Of a stretch of DNA of 64,000 bases, positions 1-8,708 are shown in pieces. The notes below the pieces were generated by a model that ran no database searches, was not told the origin of the DNA, and saw only the letters and a list, made by a program, of their open reading frames with translations. The position numbers were made by a program, and so were the translations under genes. Origin of the DNA: Deltaproteobacteria bacterium (GTDB lineage: Bacteria; Myxococcota_A; Polyangia; GCA-2747355; JADLHG01). The DNA is taken from contig JADLHG010000031.1 of NCBI GenBank assembly GCA_020848905.1, positions 450,255 through 514,254 of the forward strand, in the 5' to 3' direction. Position 1 is the first letter of the stretch. Each line of letters begins with the position of its first letter.

Positions 1-669
1 ATGCCCTCCGGGCTCCAGGCCAAGCTCCTCCGGGTCCTCGAGGACTGGGAGGTTCGCCCGGTCGGTGCCGACACCTCGCGCAAGGTGGACGTGCGCATCA
101 TCGCGGCGACGCACCAGCCGCTCGAGGGCCCGGAGAGCACCTTTCGAAGGGACCTCTTCTACCGGCTGAACGTCGTGCCGCTCACCGTCCCCTCGCTGCG
201 GGAGCGCCCCGAGGACATCCCGCTCCTCGTCGAGCACTTCTGGAAGAAGGCGCGCGAGCGGAATCCCGGGGCGATGGCGATCCGCGTGGCCCCTCAGGCG
301 GTAGCGGCGCTCGGGCGCTACTCCTGGCCCGGCAACGTGCGCGAGCTCGAGAACGTGGTGACTCGGCTGGTGGTCCTCTCGGCCAAGGAGGTAATCGAGG
401 AAGGCGACCTGCCCTCACAGCTCACGCGGCTCCACGGCGCCCCCTTTCCGATCGAGCACGCCAGCCAGCGGCTGGTGACGCTGCGCGAGCTGGAGAGCCA
501 GTACATCGCCTCGGTGATCGAGCAGTGCGCCGGGAACAAGACGCGGGCCGCGGAGATCCTGGGCATCGATCCGTCCACCATCCACCGGCGAGGCAAGTCG
601 CCCTCGACGGAGACCCCCTCGCCGGAGCCCCCGGGGCAGCCGGGCGCTCGGTCTCCCACCTCTCGATGA
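1..669 (+). CDS. Sigma-54-dependent transcriptional activator, C-terminal part
   Basis: Partial gene; the true start lies before the window. The product is the end of an enhancer-binding protein that remodels sigma-54 RNA polymerase by ATP hydrolysis. Visible are the late AAA+ core (RIIAATH, residues 32-38; FRRDLFYRL, 48-56; LRERPEDIP), the sensor II motif WPGNVREL (109-116) and a Fis-type helix-turn-helix (NKTRAAEILGIDPSTIHRR, 179-197). Walker A, the GAFTGA loop and any receiver or FHA domain would be upstream. The protein normally ends shortly after the recognition helix, but here about 25 Pro/Ser-rich residues follow, so a late frameshift or an unusual tail is possible. The family call is secure; the signal sensed is unknown. 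Confidence 0.9.
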   Translation: MPSGLQAKLLRVLEDWEVRPVGADTSRKVDVRIIAATHQPLEGPESTFRRDLFYRLNVVPLTVPSLRERPEDIPLLVEHFWKKARERNPGAMAIRVAPQAVAALGRYSWPGNVRELENVVTRLVVLSAKEVIEEGDLPSQLTRLHGAPFPIEHASQRLVTLRELESQYIASVIEQCAGNKTRAAEILGIDPSTIHRRGKSPSTETPSPEPPGQPGARSPTSR

Positions 670-681
670 GAAACCTCCCGG

Positions 682-1107
682 ATGGCGTGTGGCTTGCACG
701 CTTGCTGGCCTGAAGTGGCCACATCTCTCACAGCTCGCGTCCTTCGCCTCGCCCTCGTGGGGGAGATGATCGAACCCCTGAGGCTCCTCCTCCAGGACGT
801 GCTGACGGACAGCGGGCTTCGGTACGAGCTGACCTCGCGACCCGACGCGTGCGACGTGGTGATCGTGCTCGTGAACTGGGGGGAAGAGGTCCGCGTGCTC
901 GTGGACGCGCGCGCCCGGGCCGGCGACGTGCCCTTGCTGGCCATCTTGCCCTTCGGCGACGACGGACTGGTCGAGCGCGTGCTCCTCGGGGGGGCGAAGG
1001 GCTGGTTCGCGCTCGACACCCCTCTGGTGCTGCTGTGGGAGTCCCTGGTCAAGCTGGCCGGCCCTGGCGCTTCGCCCGAAGCCGAGCCCGCCCTCAAACC
1101 CGAGTAG
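682..1107 (+). CDS. Small receiver-like protein of unknown function
   Basis: 141 residues, 12 bp after the sigma-54 activator and possibly cotranscribed. The sequence alternates hydrophobic strands and helices (VLRLALVGE, CDVVIVLVNWG, VPLLAILPFGDD, GAKGWFALDTPLVLLWESL), reminiscent of a degenerate response-regulator receiver fold. No convincing acidic pocket, phospho-acceptor Asp or conserved Lys is visible, so if it is a receiver it is probably not phosphorylated. A GTG at 715 is an alternative start that removes eleven residues before the first strand; neither start has a strong ribosome site. The fold suggestion is inference only; the conservative name is hypothetical protein. Confidence 0.5.
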   Translation: MACGLHACWPEVATSLTARVLRLALVGEMIEPLRLLLQDVLTDSGLRYELTSRPDACDVVIVLVNWGEEVRVLVDARARAGDVPLLAILPFGDDGLVERVLLGGAKGWFALDTPLVLLWESLVKLAGPGASPEAEPALKPE

Positions 1108-1299
1108 CGCCAGCCTTCGAAGGCGCAGATCGCCAGACCCCCATTGCAATTCGCCAGGGCGCCTCGATTCCGGGGCCCGCTGACCCACGCGGACTCACGG
1201 GAGGGGCCGGTGGATCCGGCGAAGGGCCGGCTTCCTCTGCTGGCGGCTCGCGGCTTGCATCGTCCCCGGCAGGGATAGACCCAGGAGACAGGTGCCGGC

Positions 1300-2562
1300 G
1301 TGGGGCTCTTGACGACAGAGGCAGAACGCACCCCTCGCGCGGCCCCTCGGTCGCGACCGCAGGCGGCGCCGCCGCGGACGGCGCACAGGCCGGCTGCTCC
1401 GGGTAGCGAGCTCGCCCCACCGGACGGGGCACCGCCAGAGCTCCCCTTTCGCGTGGAGGTGGGCGAGCCGGTCGACGGGCTCGTCGAGGTGCGCCTCCAC
1501 GGCGCGCTCGCCTTCGCCGAAGCCTCCGCCCTCTGGTCCGAGCTCCGCGCGCGTCTCTCGCCCCCCATGCGCGAGGCCGTGCGTTTCGACCTCTCACAGA
1601 TCGCCTCGATCGACGGCGGGGCGATGGCACTCTTGGTTCAGGCCAAGTGGGACCTCCAGACAGCCGGAGTGCGCTGCGAGTTTGTCGGTGGAGCCGGCAC
1701 CGTGCAGGCGATCCTCGCCCTCTATGAGGGGGACGCGGCGCCCACCCCGCGGCCCGCGCGCGTGCGCCCCGGGTTTCTCGGGCAGCTCGGTAACGCCACG
1801 GTCGCGGCGCTGCGCGAGCTGCAGCTCGGCCTCGCCTTTCTCGGAAGCCTGGTGCTCTCGGTGGCTGGGGTGGTGCGCAGGCCGCGGACGGGGAACTGGC
1901 GCGAGGTGGCGCCGATCATGAACCGCACCGGCACCGACGCGGTCCCCATCGTGGTGCTGATCAACTTCCTCGTCGGCTTCGCGATGGCCTTCCAGTCTGC
2001 GGTCCAGCTCAAGCAGTTCGGGGCGAACATCTACGTGGCGAACCTGGTAGGTCTCTCGATGACCCGCGAGCTCGGCCCGCTCATGACGGCGATCATCGTC
2101 TGCGGTCGTTCGGGTGCGGCGTTCGCCGCCGAGCTCGGGACGATGAAGGTCTCCGAGGAGATCGACGCGCTGCGCACCATGGGCTTCGGCCCCCTGCGCT
2201 TCCTGGTGCTCCCGAGGATGCTGGCCCTCTTCCTCGTGATTCCGGTGCTGACCCTCTTCGCGGACCTGGTGGGCATGATCGGTGGCCTGGTAGTGGGGGT
2301 GGTCAACCTGGACCTCACCGTCACCGGCTACCTCAACCAGACCGGGGGCGCCCTCCGGGTCTGGGACGTCTTCCAGGGCGTGATCAAGAGCGGCGTCTTC
2401 GGCCTCGCCATCGGCCTCATCTCTTGCCACCAGGGGCTCGCCACCTCGGGGGGCGCCGAGGGAGTGGGCCGCCGCACCACGGCCGCCGTGGTGACCTCGC
2501 TCCTGGCGATCATCGTGATCGACGCGGGCTTCACCCTCATCTTCTACGTGCTCGACCTATGA
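1300..2562 (+). CDS. mlaE: MlaE-type lipid transporter permease with N-terminal STAS domain
   Basis: Inner-membrane permease of an Mla-type phospholipid ABC transporter. Residues about 48-145 form a STAS domain (FDLSQIASIDGGAMALLVQA), the role played by separate MlaB in Escherichia coli, fused to an MlaE permease (about 175-420) with several membrane segments and the conserved LTRELGPLMTA-like stretch (here MTRELGPLMTAIIVCGRSG). The first 45 residues are Pro/Ala-rich and disordered. The start is a GTG with AGGAG 13 bp upstream, so a start slightly downstream is possible. The stop overlaps the start of mlaF (ATGA), indicating translational coupling. Substrate direction cannot be read from sequence. 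Confidence 0.9.
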   Translation: MGLLTTEAERTPRAAPRSRPQAAPPRTAHRPAAPGSELAPPDGAPPELPFRVEVGEPVDGLVEVRLHGALAFAEASALWSELRARLSPPMREAVRFDLSQIASIDGGAMALLVQAKWDLQTAGVRCEFVGGAGTVQAILALYEGDAAPTPRPARVRPGFLGQLGNATVAALRELQLGLAFLGSLVLSVAGVVRRPRTGNWREVAPIMNRTGTDAVPIVVLINFLVGFAMAFQSAVQLKQFGANIYVANLVGLSMTRELGPLMTAIIVCGRSGAAFAAELGTMKVSEEIDALRTMGFGPLRFLVLPRMLALFLVIPVLTLFADLVGMIGGLVVGVVNLDLTVTGYLNQTGGALRVWDVFQGVIKSGVFGLAIGLISCHQGLATSGGAEGVGRRTTAAVVTSLLAIIVIDAGFTLIFYVLDL

Positions 2563-3299
2563 CCACACCGCTCATCACGGTCACGGATCTGACGATGGGC
2601 TGGGGGGACGACAACCTCCTCGAGCACCAGTCGTTCGAGGTCCTGCAGGGCGAGGTCTTCGCGATCCTCGGCAGGAGCGGCTGCGGCAAGTCCACCCTGC
2701 TCCGGTACATGATCGGCCTCGAGGAGCCGAAGGGCGGAACTCTCGCCATCGAGGGCCTCGGGGCGCCCACCCTGGGGGTCGGACGGCCACCCTATGGCGT
2801 GATGTTCCAGTCGGGCGCCCTCTTCGGCTCCATGACCGTGGGCGAGAACCTGGCGCTGGCGCTCACCGAGTGGACCGACCTGCCGTCGGACGCGGTGAGC
2901 GCGATCGTGCGCGCGAAGCTCCGGCTGGTGGGGTTGCAGGGGAGCGAGCACAAACGTCCGTCCGAGCTCTCGGGAGGCATGAAGAAGCGCGCCGCCATCG
3001 CGCGGGCCATGGCGCTCGAGCCGAGCCTGATCTTCCTCGACGAGCCCTCCGCCGGCCTGGACCCGGTCAGCGCCGTGGAGCTGGACGAGCTCATCCTGGC
3101 CTTGAGCACGGGCCTTGGGCTGACGGTGGTGCTCGTGACCCACGAGCTGGAGAGCATCTTCAAGGTCGCGGCCCGGTGCATTCTCCTCGACCGCGAGAGC
3201 AAGAGCATCATCGCGCGCGGAGACCCGCGGGACCTGCGCGAGAGCAGCGGCCGGCCCGAGGTGCACCAGTTCTTCAACCGAACCACGAAGGACGCGTGA
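2559..3299 (+). CDS. mlaF: Mla-type ABC transporter ATP-binding protein
   Basis: Cytoplasmic ATPase that energises the MlaE permease. 246 residues with Walker A GRSGCGKS (38-45), Q-loop region MFQSGALFGSMTV, signature LSGGMKKRAAIARA, Walker B LIFLDEPSAGLDP and switch His in LVTHE. The LSGGMKKR form of the signature is typical of the MlaF branch. It overlaps mlaE by 4 bp at its start and mlaD by 1 bp at its end, so the three are one operon. The start is fixed by the ATGA overlap; longer in-frame forms run back through mlaE coding sequence. Confidence 0.95.
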   Translation: MTTPLITVTDLTMGWGDDNLLEHQSFEVLQGEVFAILGRSGCGKSTLLRYMIGLEEPKGGTLAIEGLGAPTLGVGRPPYGVMFQSGALFGSMTVGENLALALTEWTDLPSDAVSAIVRAKLRLVGLQGSEHKRPSELSGGMKKRAAIARAMALEPSLIFLDEPSAGLDPVSAVELDELILALSTGLGLTVVLVTHELESIFKVAARCILLDRESKSIIARGDPRDLRESSGRPEVHQFFNRTTKDA

Positions 3300-4273
3300 T
3301 GGCCACCCCCACCAACCACTGGAAGCTCGGGCTCTTCGTGCTCCTCGGAGCGGTGATGATCCTGTCCACCGTGGGGGTGCTCGGGGCGCGTAGCATGCGC
3401 AAGGCGACCGGGAGCTACGTCTCGTACCTCGACGAGTCCGTGCAGGGGCTCGAGGTGGGCTCGCCGGTCAAGTTCCGCGGCGTCACCATCGGCACGGTGG
3501 GAAAGATCGACGTGGCGCCGGACCATCGCCACGTCGAGCTGACCAGCGAGCTCGGCAAGGCCGAGCTGAGTCGCCTCGGCCTGGACGTGAGGGCCGGGCT
3601 GGTCGAAAGCGGCGCGCCGAAGAAGCTCGAGCAGGCCATCGACCTCCGGGTGCAGCTCGCCTCGTCGGGGCTGACGGGGGTGAAGTTCCTGCAGCTCGAC
3701 TTCTTTCCCGTCGCGCGCCACCCGCGGCCGGTGCTGCCGTTCCCGGTGCCGAAGAACTACATCCCCGCCACCTCCTCGATGATGAAGGACCTCGAGATCT
3801 CGCTCGCGCGCACGATGAACAGCCTGCCCAAGATCACCGAGCAAGTGACGCGGATCCTCGGCCGCATCGACGGGCTCGTGCGCGAAGTCGGAGAACGCAA
3901 GCTGGTCGAGCGGGCCGTCTCCACCATCGTCGCGGTGCGTCGCCTCGTCGGCGAGGCGCAGCGCAAGGTCGCGCAGCTCGAGCCCGCCCGCCTCTCGGGC
4001 CAGGTCGAGAAGACCCTCGCCAGCTTCGCCGCGACCGCGACGCGCCTGGACGGGATCCTGGCGCGCATGGATGGGGAAAGAGGCCTGCTGAAGAGCGTTC
4101 TCCGCGCATCGAACGCCTTTGGAGATACGGCGCGGAACGCCGAAGGGCTCGGCGCCCAGCTCGAGGAGGCCTTGCGTGCGGTCGGGGAGGCGGCGAAGTC
4201 CATCCACAAGCTGGCCGGCGCGCTCGAGCAGGAACCCGACATGCTGGTGAAGGGACGGGTGAAGCAGCGATGA
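3299..4273 (+). CDS. mlaD: MlaD/MCE-domain lipid-binding protein
   Basis: 324-residue MCE protein, the periplasmic lipid-binding partner of the MlaEF transporter. One N-terminal membrane helix (WKLGLFVLLGAVMILSTVGV, about 8-27) is followed by a single MCE domain (VQGLEVGSPVKFRGVTIGTV, about 48-67) and a long, mostly helical C-terminal region after residue 165. That tail resembles the helical rods of longer MCE proteins rather than the short tail of E. coli MlaD. Its first base overlaps the mlaF stop, and its end overlaps the next lipoprotein start by 4 bp. Confidence 0.92.
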   Translation: MATPTNHWKLGLFVLLGAVMILSTVGVLGARSMRKATGSYVSYLDESVQGLEVGSPVKFRGVTIGTVGKIDVAPDHRHVELTSELGKAELSRLGLDVRAGLVESGAPKKLEQAIDLRVQLASSGLTGVKFLQLDFFPVARHPRPVLPFPVPKNYIPATSSMMKDLEISLARTMNSLPKITEQVTRILGRIDGLVREVGERKLVERAVSTIVAVRRLVGEAQRKVAQLEPARLSGQVEKTLASFAATATRLDGILARMDGERGLLKSVLRASNAFGDTARNAEGLGAQLEEALRAVGEAAKSIHKLAGALEQEPDMLVKGRVKQR

Positions 4274-4926
4274 ACCCACGATCGCCACGAGTGTTCCTCG
4301 TCGCCGTCGCCGCCTGCGCGGGCCTGTGTGCCGCGGGCTGCGCTCTGCTCTCGAAGAGCGCGCCGATCGAACCGCGCTACTACAGCCCCGAGCGGCCGAG
4401 CGACCTCCCGAAGGCGGCTCCGCAACCTCCGGGGACCCCACCGCCAGAGCTGCGCCTCGGTCGCGTGCACGGGGTCTCGCATCTGGACGAGCTGCTGGTC
4501 TTCCGGCAGACGGCCAGCGAGCTCGGCTACTACCGGCTGCGGCGCTGGACCGAGGTGCCCGCGGAGTACCTCAAGCGGCGGCTTTCACGGGTGCTCTTCG
4601 AGGAGCGCGGTCTCCGGCAGACCATGGGTGGCGGCGGGCCGACCCTCGAGGTGCAGCTCACGGCCTTCGAGGAGCTGCGCACCCCGCGGCACCTGGCACG
4701 GGTGCAGACGATCGTACGGCTGCACGACGAGCGTGCGGTCCGCTGGCAGGAGACGGTTACCGTGGACCTGCCGGTGGTCGCGGCGCGGAGCGGCGACACC
4801 TCCGATGCGGTGGTCGAGGCCCTCGGTCGGGCGATGCGGGCGACGGTGGACCGGATCGCCGACCGCGTGGTTCGCGAGCTCGAGGTGGCGCCCACGCCCG
4901 CGTCCGCGGCGCGTGGGGACAGGTAG
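4270..4926 (+). CDS. PqiC-like ABC transport auxiliary lipoprotein
   Basis: 218 residues with a lipoprotein signal (hydrophobic VFLVAVAACAGLC then AAGC, Cys 24). The fold pattern matches ABC-type transport auxiliary lipoproteins of the PqiC type: 'YYSPE' near the N-terminus, a central YRLRRWTEVP-like strand, and a C-terminal 'AVVEALGRAMRATVDRIAD' helix. In the PqiABC and Let systems such lipoproteins contact MCE proteins at the outer membrane. The position, 4 bp overlapping mlaD, supports a role in the same envelope lipid pathway. The fold is inferred from pattern and context, not from a search. Confidence 0.75.
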   Translation: MNPRSPRVFLVAVAACAGLCAAGCALLSKSAPIEPRYYSPERPSDLPKAAPQPPGTPPPELRLGRVHGVSHLDELLVFRQTASELGYYRLRRWTEVPAEYLKRRLSRVLFEERGLRQTMGGGGPTLEVQLTAFEELRTPRHLARVQTIVRLHDERAVRWQETVTVDLPVVAARSGDTSDAVVEALGRAMRATVDRIADRVVRELEVAPTPASAARGDR

Positions 4927-4938
4927 GGGAGGCGCGTG

Positions 4939-5844
4939 ATGACGCCCCGGGCGGTGCGCTCTCTCGCGGTGGTGGTGCTCGCGGCCCTGCACCTCGGGTG
5001 CGGTCCCATGTTCGGGAAGATGGCTCGGGAGGCGACGCCTGGGGTGGTAGCCGGCGCGGTCAAGGGACTCGCGGATCCCAAGCTCCAGCGCGAGATGCTG
5101 GCCGGTATCGACGAGGAGCGGGTGAAGACGCTCACCGCGCGGGTCAGCGCGGGCATCGTGGATGGGCTGCTCGACACGCTGGAGGACCCATCCCGGCGGG
5201 CGCGGCTCGAGGCGATCGTGGCCGGGCTCACCGAGAAGGCCGCTGGCACGGCGGTGGAGGCCATGCTCGCGCGGGCGCTGGATGAGAGGCTCCAGGGGCG
5301 CCTGCGGCTGGCCATGCGAGCGACGGTGACCGAGCTCGTCACGGCGGTCTTCGACACCGTGGGGGCCCGGGCGGGCAGCGCCGAGGCGCGGTCGAAGGCC
5401 TTCGGCGCCGCCGCGCACGAGATCGCCAAGCAAGCCACTCTCGGCTTTCAGGAGGCGCTGGATGACACCCGACGCGACCGTGAGAGCGGGAAGATGCGAA
5501 AAGGGGAGGGGGCGCTCCTGATCGCGGCGGGCAACGCGTCGCAGACCGGTCACCGGATCTTGTGGACCCTGGGCCTCGGGCTCGGCGCGCTGGCCTTCGG
5601 CCTCGGCCTCACGCTCACCTGGGCGATTCGCAAGAACCGCCTGCGTCGCTCAGAGCTGGCGCAGCGCGATGGCGCGCTCCGCTTGCTCACGGAGGCGATT
5701 ACCTCCGCGGCGAAGCTGCCCGGAGCCGATGGACTCCAAGCGGTGCTGAAGACCTCGGTGCGCGATCGCGCGGGGGGAGAGCACCTCCGCAAGCTTCTCG
5801 GCGAGGAGGGCAGGCAGCTCCTCGGAATGGACCACCCGGCCTGA
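4939..5844 (+). CDS. Membrane-anchored lipoprotein of the Mla operon, function unknown
   Basis: About 301 residues. The start ATG at 4939 has GGGGAGG 6 bp upstream; a GTG at 4936 is also possible. An N-terminal hydrophobic stretch ends in LHLGC (Cys 21), a lipobox. The middle is amphipathic helix rich in Ala/Arg/Glu (about 30-190). A hydrophobic segment (TLGLGLGALAFGLGLTLTWA, about 210-229) would be a second membrane anchor, followed by a charged helical tail. I do not recognise the family. It lies 12 bp after the PqiC-like gene, so it probably belongs to the lipid transport operon. Confidence 0.7.
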   Translation: MTPRAVRSLAVVVLAALHLGCGPMFGKMAREATPGVVAGAVKGLADPKLQREMLAGIDEERVKTLTARVSAGIVDGLLDTLEDPSRRARLEAIVAGLTEKAAGTAVEAMLARALDERLQGRLRLAMRATVTELVTAVFDTVGARAGSAEARSKAFGAAAHEIAKQATLGFQEALDDTRRDRESGKMRKGEGALLIAAGNASQTGHRILWTLGLGLGALAFGLGLTLTWAIRKNRLRRSELAQRDGALRLLTEAITSAAKLPGADGLQAVLKTSVRDRAGGEHLRKLLGEEGRQLLGMDHPA

Positions 5845-6130
5845 TGGAGGTGCAATGAGGATCGACCACCCGCCTGCTTCCACGCGAACGATCGAGATCG
5901 CCGGAGCGGAGCCCCTGCCGCCCTTCGTTCGACGCAGCGTCTCTCCAAAGCCCGGGCGGCGAGCGTGGCGATACGCCACTCGAGCCGGGGCCTTGGCGGC
6001 GGGCGTGCCGCTTCGAACCGTTCGACGGGTGGCTCCTTCCGCGAAGTCTCGCTGGGTTCGCCTGGGCGCGCAGCTGGCGTCCTGTCGGTACGCCGGATGC
6101 ATGAGAGCTCTCCTACGGAAGGAGGGCAAG

Positions 6131-6283
6131 ATGCTACTCGTGACCCTGCTGGTGTTGCTCGCGCTGGCCATCGGAGGCGCAGGATGGGCTCACTCCCGCT
6201 GGGGCGTCGCGGGGTGGTCGCCCGCCGGATTGCTCGTAGCCGTGCTGCTCGTCTTGTGGTTCAGCGGCTCGGTGCGCTGGTGA
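6131..6283 (+). CDS. DUF3309-like small membrane peptide
   Basis: 50 residues. ATG at 6131 preceded by GGAGG at about 6120-6124, a good ribosome site; the open frame extends upstream to 5855 but that part has no coding character. The peptide has a hydrophobic N-terminal helix, a short W-H-S-R-W loop (GWAHSRWGVAGWSPAG) and a second hydrophobic helix (LLVAVLLVLWFSG). This matches the short DUF3309 family common in proteobacteria, whose function is unknown. Probably a two-helix inner-membrane peptide. Confidence 0.7.
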   Translation: MLLVTLLVLLALAIGGAGWAHSRWGVAGWSPAGLLVAVLLVLWFSGSVRW

Positions 6284-6326
6284 CGGGGAGCGAGGTGCTG
6301 CTGCGTGCTTCGCTCTATGAGAGCCC

Positions 6327-6369
6327 TTGACCTGGAACATCCGTTCAGGGTACTAGAATAATGTTCAGG
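6327..6369 (+). promoter_or_regulatory. lexA promoter with two LexA operators
   Basis: Two identical GTTCAGG motifs at 6343-6349 and 6363-6369 are spaced exactly 20 bp, two helical turns. The Myxococcus LexA box is CTRHAMRYBYGTTCAGS as I recall it; the first site with its 10 upstream bases matches 15 of 17 positions, the second is weaker upstream. A TTGACC at 6327-6332 is a plausible -35; TACTAG (18-bp spacer) and TAGAAT (21-bp spacer) are imperfect -10 candidates. The operators would overlap RNA polymerase, consistent with autorepression of lexA. The operator call is strong, the exact promoter is not. Confidence 0.75.
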
Positions 6370-6420
6370 TGTGGCCAAGCTAAGGCCTGGCGGGCGGCGA
6401 ACACGCGGTTGAGGGATGCG

Positions 6421-7038
6421 ATGCAAGAACCTCTGACCTCGCGACAGCAAGAGGTATTGGACTTCATCACCCGGTGGATCGAGGACCAGGGCTACCCTCC
6501 GACGCTGCGGGAGATCGGGGAGGAGCTGGACATTCGCAGCACCAACGGGGTGAACGATCACCTGAAGGCCCTCGAGCGGAAGGGGTACCTCCGGCGAGAC
6601 GACCTGAAGTCGCGCGCCCTGCGACCGGTGACGATGCCTTCGGCCGCGGTGGCGCACGTCCCCGTCGTGGGCCGGGTGGCGGCGGGCCAGCCGCTCCTTG
6701 CCGAGGAAAATATCTCGGACACTCTACGTCTCGACCGCTCTCTCGTCGGCGCGGGGGACGATATCTTCTCGCTGCGCGTCACAGGCGAGTCGATGATCGA
6801 GGACGGGATCTTCGACGGAGACTATGTCTTCGTGCGCCCCGACAGGTCCCCGCGGGCCGGCGAGATCGTGGTGGCCCTGATCGACGGAGAAGCCACCGTG
6901 AAGCGCTTCTTTCCCGACGGGGACGTCATCCGCCTGCAGCCCGCCAACGCGGCCATGGAGCCGATCGTGCTCCGGCGCAGCGACGAGCGCGACCTTCAGC
7001 TTGTGGGGGTCGTGATCGGGGTCTATCGTCGCCTCTAG
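6421..7038 (+). CDS. lexA: LexA SOS repressor
   Basis: 205-residue repressor of the DNA-damage response. Winged-helix N-terminus ([20 protein letters not shown], 5-24; recognition region around [17 protein letters not shown]), then the S24 autoprotease. The cleavage site is Ala88-Gly89 in [10 protein letters not shown], the catalytic pair is Ser124 ([10 protein letters not shown]) and Lys161 (GEATVKRF). The ATG at 6421 is chosen because [13 protein letters not shown] is the usual family start; an in-frame ATG at 6361 would read through the operator. Two GTTCAGG operators lie just upstream. Confidence 0.97.
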   Translation: MQEPLTSRQQEVLDFITRWIEDQGYPPTLREIGEELDIRSTNGVNDHLKALERKGYLRRDDLKSRALRPVTMPSAAVAHVPVVGRVAAGQPLLAEENISDTLRLDRSLVGAGDDIFSLRVTGESMIEDGIFDGDYVFVRPDRSPRAGEIVVALIDGEATVKRFFPDGDVIRLQPANAAMEPIVLRRSDERDLQLVGVVIGVYRRL

Positions 7039-7147
7039 ACGTGGGCGCCCTGGCCGCGATCCATCCCGTCAGGCTGCGTCGCACCTGCGCTCCGTGATCG
7101 CGTTCCATCCCGCGGGTCGCGTCACCGTCGGCCCTGATGAGGTGCTC

Positions 7148-8659
7148 ATGCGACGTGCTCTGAACGTGCTGGTCTGCCTGCTCCCGTGCGCTTGCGCGAG
7201 CTCTCAGCGTCCCGAGGTCGTGGACGTCCGCCAGGTCTCGGCCGCTCGCGGGGCCCCTCGCCTCGCGCGGGTCGTGGACCTCGGTACCGGGGGCGTGCAG
7301 AGCTCCGGGGCCCTCGCGCTCCCCGCGGGCGAAGGTCGCGCCGTGATCGGCGAGCTCCTGGCGCTCCTCGGGTCGAGCTTCGGCAAACAGCCGACCGTCA
7401 CGATCGCCGGGCTGCCCGCCGAGGTCCTCGCGCATCTCGACGGGGGAGGGGTGGTGGTGCGCGTCCCCCGTGGAGTGGACCCGGGGCCGGCGGCCCTGCG
7501 CGTGACGAACGAGTACGGCTCCTCGGAGCGTGCCTATCCGGTGCGGCGTCTCGCGCTGGTCGTGGCACGCGGGGCGGTGCGGACGGTGGCCCTCTCCTCG
7601 GGCGGGGCGCTCGAGCGAGCGGGGGACCTGCCTCTCCCGGGTGGCCGGCTCGTGGCGCTGAGCTCCGAGGGCTCTCTGGCCTACGTGGCCGGCGAGACCG
7701 ACGCCGCGCGGTTGTGGGTGCTCGACCTGACGGGGAGTGCGCCCCGGCTGGTGAAGGAGCATCGGCTGCCGGGTCGGCGGGTGCAGGCCCTCGCGGCGGC
7801 GACGCGGGCCCCTCTCGGCGTCGTGGTCACGGACAGCCATCTGGTCGTCGTCGACGGGAGGCAGGTTCTGCCGGTCGCGCTCTACGCCCCGCGTGAACTG
7901 CCGCGCGCCCTGCTCGACCGGCCGGTGGTTGCGGCCTCGGTGGCGGACGGCGGTGAGCGCCTGGCGCTCCTGCTCGCCGACAAGAACGAAGTGGCACTCT
8001 TCGACGCGCGCGACCCCGCGCGGCTCGGGGAGCCGACGCTCCTCACGCCGATGGCCGAGGCTCGGCTGCCGCTCGCCCTCCAGCTCACGTTCACGCCCGA
8101 CGGCAAGCTGCTCTGGCTCCTCGCCGGCGACAACCCGCGATCGATCGAAGGCGGCTTTCTTCCCGCGCAGCTCGCCCCCATTCCGACCTCGGTAGGTCCG
8201 GACGGCCAGCTCGCGTCACCGTCCCCGGCCACTATCGCGCTGCCGCACGCGGTCGCGCCGCTCAGCCTGGCGCTCGGGCCTCGCGAGCCCACGCCCCCGG
8301 GCACCGCCATTCGCACCGAGAGCGGGAGCAGCGCCCTCTACGCCGGGGTCGCGGCGAGCGCGGCGCTCAAGGAGGCGGGGGCGTCCGAGGCTCGCGGCCA
8401 GCTGCTGCGCGTCGGGCGAGGGGATCGCCCGGAGGTCGTGCACGAGGGAACGTACTACCCGGCGGGACTCGCCGTGACGGGACTGAGCCAGCGGCTGCTC
8501 GTGCTTGCCTGCCGCGGTCGCGCCGGCAGCGCACGGGCCACGCTCCTCTCCCTGTCGGCGTGGGAGCGCTCGCCGTCCGTGACGGAGCAGCTCCTCGGGC
8601 CCGCCCCCGCTCCGAGCGCCACGCCGCTCTCCTGCGGGGCGCTGGCCGCGCAGCCCTGA
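7148..8659 (+). CDS. Putative lipoprotein with IPT/TIG-like domain and propeller-like repeats
   Basis: 503 residues from the ATG at 7148; a GTG at 7094 would add 18 non-signal residues. The N-terminus (MRRALNVLVCLLPCACASS) is a signal with Cys residues suiting lipoprotein processing. Residues about 75-145 (PTVTIAGLPAEVLAHLD, VVVRVPRGVDPGPAALRVTN) resemble an IPT/TIG immunoglobulin-like domain. The remainder has repeated beta-rich stretches (LWVLDLTGSAPRLV, VALFDARDPARLG, LQLTFTPDGKLLWLLAGD) typical of beta-propeller proteins. Likely on the envelope surface or in the periplasm; no specific function is recognised. Confidence 0.75.
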   Translation: MRRALNVLVCLLPCACASSQRPEVVDVRQVSAARGAPRLARVVDLGTGGVQSSGALALPAGEGRAVIGELLALLGSSFGKQPTVTIAGLPAEVLAHLDGGGVVVRVPRGVDPGPAALRVTNEYGSSERAYPVRRLALVVARGAVRTVALSSGGALERAGDLPLPGGRLVALSSEGSLAYVAGETDAARLWVLDLTGSAPRLVKEHRLPGRRVQALAAATRAPLGVVVTDSHLVVVDGRQVLPVALYAPRELPRALLDRPVVAASVADGGERLALLLADKNEVALFDARDPARLGEPTLLTPMAEARLPLALQLTFTPDGKLLWLLAGDNPRSIEGGFLPAQLAPIPTSVGPDGQLASPSPATIALPHAVAPLSLALGPREPTPPGTAIRTESGSSALYAGVAASAALKEAGASEARGQLLRVGRGDRPEVVHEGTYYPAGLAVTGLSQRLLVLACRGRAGSARATLLSLSAWERSPSVTEQLLGPAPAPSATPLSCGALAAQP

Positions 8660-8708
8660 GTGACCGCGGACCTCGCCGCGGGATCGCCCTCCGGTTCCTC
8701 GAGAGCGC

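Noticed and set aside
5855..6130. N-terminal extension of the DUF3309-like peptide
   Set aside because: No domain and poor coding character; a good ribosome site supports the ATG at 6131.
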